In this document: positions 63,031 through 64,000 of the stretch, piece after piece | Position numbering within the stretch: the stretch's first letter is position 1 | Layout: each line of letters starts with the position of its first letter | Assembly (NCBI GenBank): GCA_963771735.1 | Contig: CAVYUN010000002.1 | Span: 1,240,001 to 1,304,000, forward strand | Reading direction: 5' to 3' | From: 66-474 sp963771735 | GTDB lineage: Bacteria; Pseudomonadota; Gammaproteobacteria; Xanthomonadales; Rhodanobacteraceae | DNA length: 64,000 nt | Made by a program: the position numbers and the translations under genes | Notes under the pieces: generated by a model | What the model was told of the DNA's origin: nothing | The model's database searches: none | What the model saw: only the letters and a program-made list of their open reading frames with translations

Positions 63031-64000
63031 GCAGCGCCTCCACGTGCGAGCACGAGGCAGGCGTTGTTGCCGCCGAAACCGAAGGAATTGCTCAGTGCGA
63101 CATCGATGCGTCGCCCGGTCGGTTGCAATGCCAGCCAGGGCGAGGCTTCCGGCATGGGGTCGCTGCAGCCGAGGTTGGGTGGCACGATGCCGTGTTCGAT
63201 CGCCAGCAATGCGATGACCGCTTCCAGCGCACCGGCAGCGCCCAGCGTGTGTCCCGTGAAGCCTTTGGTGGAGCTGGCACGGGCGCGGGCGGGGAATCGA
63301 GGCAGCAGTTTGACCTCGACTTCATCGTTTTTCGGGGTCGCGGTGCCGTGCAGGTTGATGTAGTCCACCTGGGCCACGCCGATCCCGGCGCGTGCCAGCG
63401 CGTCATCCAATGCCGCTGCGGCGCCCCGCGCTTCGGGATGCGGTGTCGACATGTGATGGGCATCCGAGGATTCTCCGTAGCCGATCAGGCGTGGTGCTCC
63501 CGGCGCCGCATCGGCCCGTTCCAGCAGCGCGAACGCCGCGGCTTCGCCGATCGAAATGCCGTCGCGCTGGATGTCGAACGGGCGGCAGCCTCGCGACGAC
63601 ACCAGTTCCAGCGAATGGAAGCCGAAAAGCACGCTGTCGCACAAGGTATCCACACCACCGACGAGTGCAGCGTCGACGAGGCCGAGCCTCAACATGCGCT
63701 CGGCGCTTGCGAAAACCTTGGCCGAGGACGAGCACGCCGTCGAAATCGTGAGCGCCGGACCCGCAACGCCGGTGGCATCGGCCACGAAGGCAGCAAGCGA
63801 ATGCGGGGCATGGATTTCCGGACGGCGCAGGTCCTCGGGGAAGCGGCCATGATCGAGCCGGCGATAGGCATCTTCGGTAGCGCCGATGCTGGCGGTGGAC
63901 GTGCCCAGCACCAACCCCACGCGCTTTGCACCATGGCGCCTGATGGCTCCGACGGCCGCGTCGAGCAGGCCATCCTGCTGCAGGCCCAGCCACGCGAGCC
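63027..64000 (-). CDS. 3-Oxoacyl-ACP synthase (ketosynthase), partial at the right edge
   Basis: This ketosynthase is cut off by the window edge at its N-terminus. The catalytic cysteine is in ISTACSSSAKVF, and the two histidines are in NLHGTATPKNDEVE and STKGFTGHTLGAAGALE, so the Cys-His-His set is complete. SNSFGFGGNNACLVL is the C-terminal mark. It probably pairs with the chain-length factor encoded next and resembles ApeO/ApeR. The open frame continues to 64000, so the start lies beyond. Confidence 0.95.
   Translation of the reverse strand, partial: LAWLGLQQDGLLDAAVGAIRRHGAKRVGLVLGTSTASIGATEDAYRRLDHGRFPEDLRRPEIHAPHSLAAFVADATGVAGPALTISTACSSSAKVFASAERMLRLGLVDAALVGGVDTLCDSVLFGFHSLELVSSRGCRPFDIQRDGISIGEAAAFALLERADAAPGAPRLIGYGESSDAHHMSTPHPEARGAAAALDDALARAGIGVAQVDYINLHGTATPKNDEVEVKLLPRFPARARASSTKGFTGHTLGAAGALEAVIALLAIEHGIVPPNLGCSDPMPEASPWLALQPTGRRIDVALSNSFGFGGNNACLVLARGGAA

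Overview
The window is high-GC DNA from a gammaproteobacterium, most likely of the order Xanthomonadales/Lysobacterales and plausibly the family Rhodanobacteraceae. The basis is the gene set (Entner-Doudoroff edd-eda, hemD-hemX-hemY, rsmG-parA-parB, HD-GYP and EAL signalling genes, a Mg-type HemB, an Oar-like TonB-dependent receptor next to a flavin halogenase, and an aryl-polyene/xanthomonadin-type cluster). This is inference from families; no 16S or tRNA gene is present. Coding density is high and no gene-free stretch exceeds 300 bases. The largest gaps, 9130-9424, 58433-58719 and 12506-12780, hold nothing I recognise except the repeat and hairpins in the last.

Layout. 1-12.98 kb: housekeeping and hypothetical genes, beginning with the truncated end of an M1-type metallopeptidase, then secreted and lipid-anchored unknowns, a cupin, an EamA exporter divergent from a LysR regulator, an EnvC-like protein followed by an S41 protease, NRDE, DUF3014, NnrU and DUF1993 genes. 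13-19 kb: an MFS exporter, folE, rmuC and eda-edd on the minus strand. This block carries most of the reading-frame breaks. 19-30.6 kb: hotdog thioesterases, hemD-hemX-hemY, rhodanese, a GT2 glycosyltransferase, rsmG-parA-parB, an SPFH protein and hemB. 30.6-35.4 kb: a degenerate HD-GYP gene followed by an EAL gene, a pirin and a cis-prenyltransferase.

35.4-49.7 kb reads as one sugar-uptake and degradation regulon. A LacI regulator, a TonB-dependent receptor, a tryptophan-halogenase-like flavoprotein, a secreted alpha/beta hydrolase, a GH144/PF10091-type glucanase, a solute-binding lipoprotein and two ABC permeases run in series, with the halogenase-to-permease genes chained by start/stop overlaps. 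A divergent pair, the ABC ATPase and a GH1 beta-glucosidase, sits at the far end. LacI-type palindromes lie upstream of the LacI gene and between the divergent pair, tying the ends together. The enzymes suggest beta-1,2-glucan or sophorose-type oligosaccharides as substrate.

49.9-64 kb is part of an aryl-polyene (xanthomonadin-like) locus. A plus-strand operon encodes a COG4648-like membrane protein, an ApeI-like dehydratase, an LpxL-like acyltransferase, a LolA-like carrier, an MMPL exporter, an ApeP-like dehydratase and a FabG-like ketoreductase. A minus-strand operon entering from the right edge encodes a ketosynthase, a chain-length factor, a GT2 glycosyltransferase and a flavoprotein. 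A second flavoprotein with an overlapping alpha/beta hydrolase is divergent at the left. The acyl carrier proteins, aryl-ligase and head-group genes are not in view and probably lie beyond 64000.

Ten frame breaks in six genes are all single-base insertions, eight of them between 13.8 and 18.1 kb. This looks like consensus sequencing error rather than gene decay, so those genes are annotated as CDS spanning the breaks.
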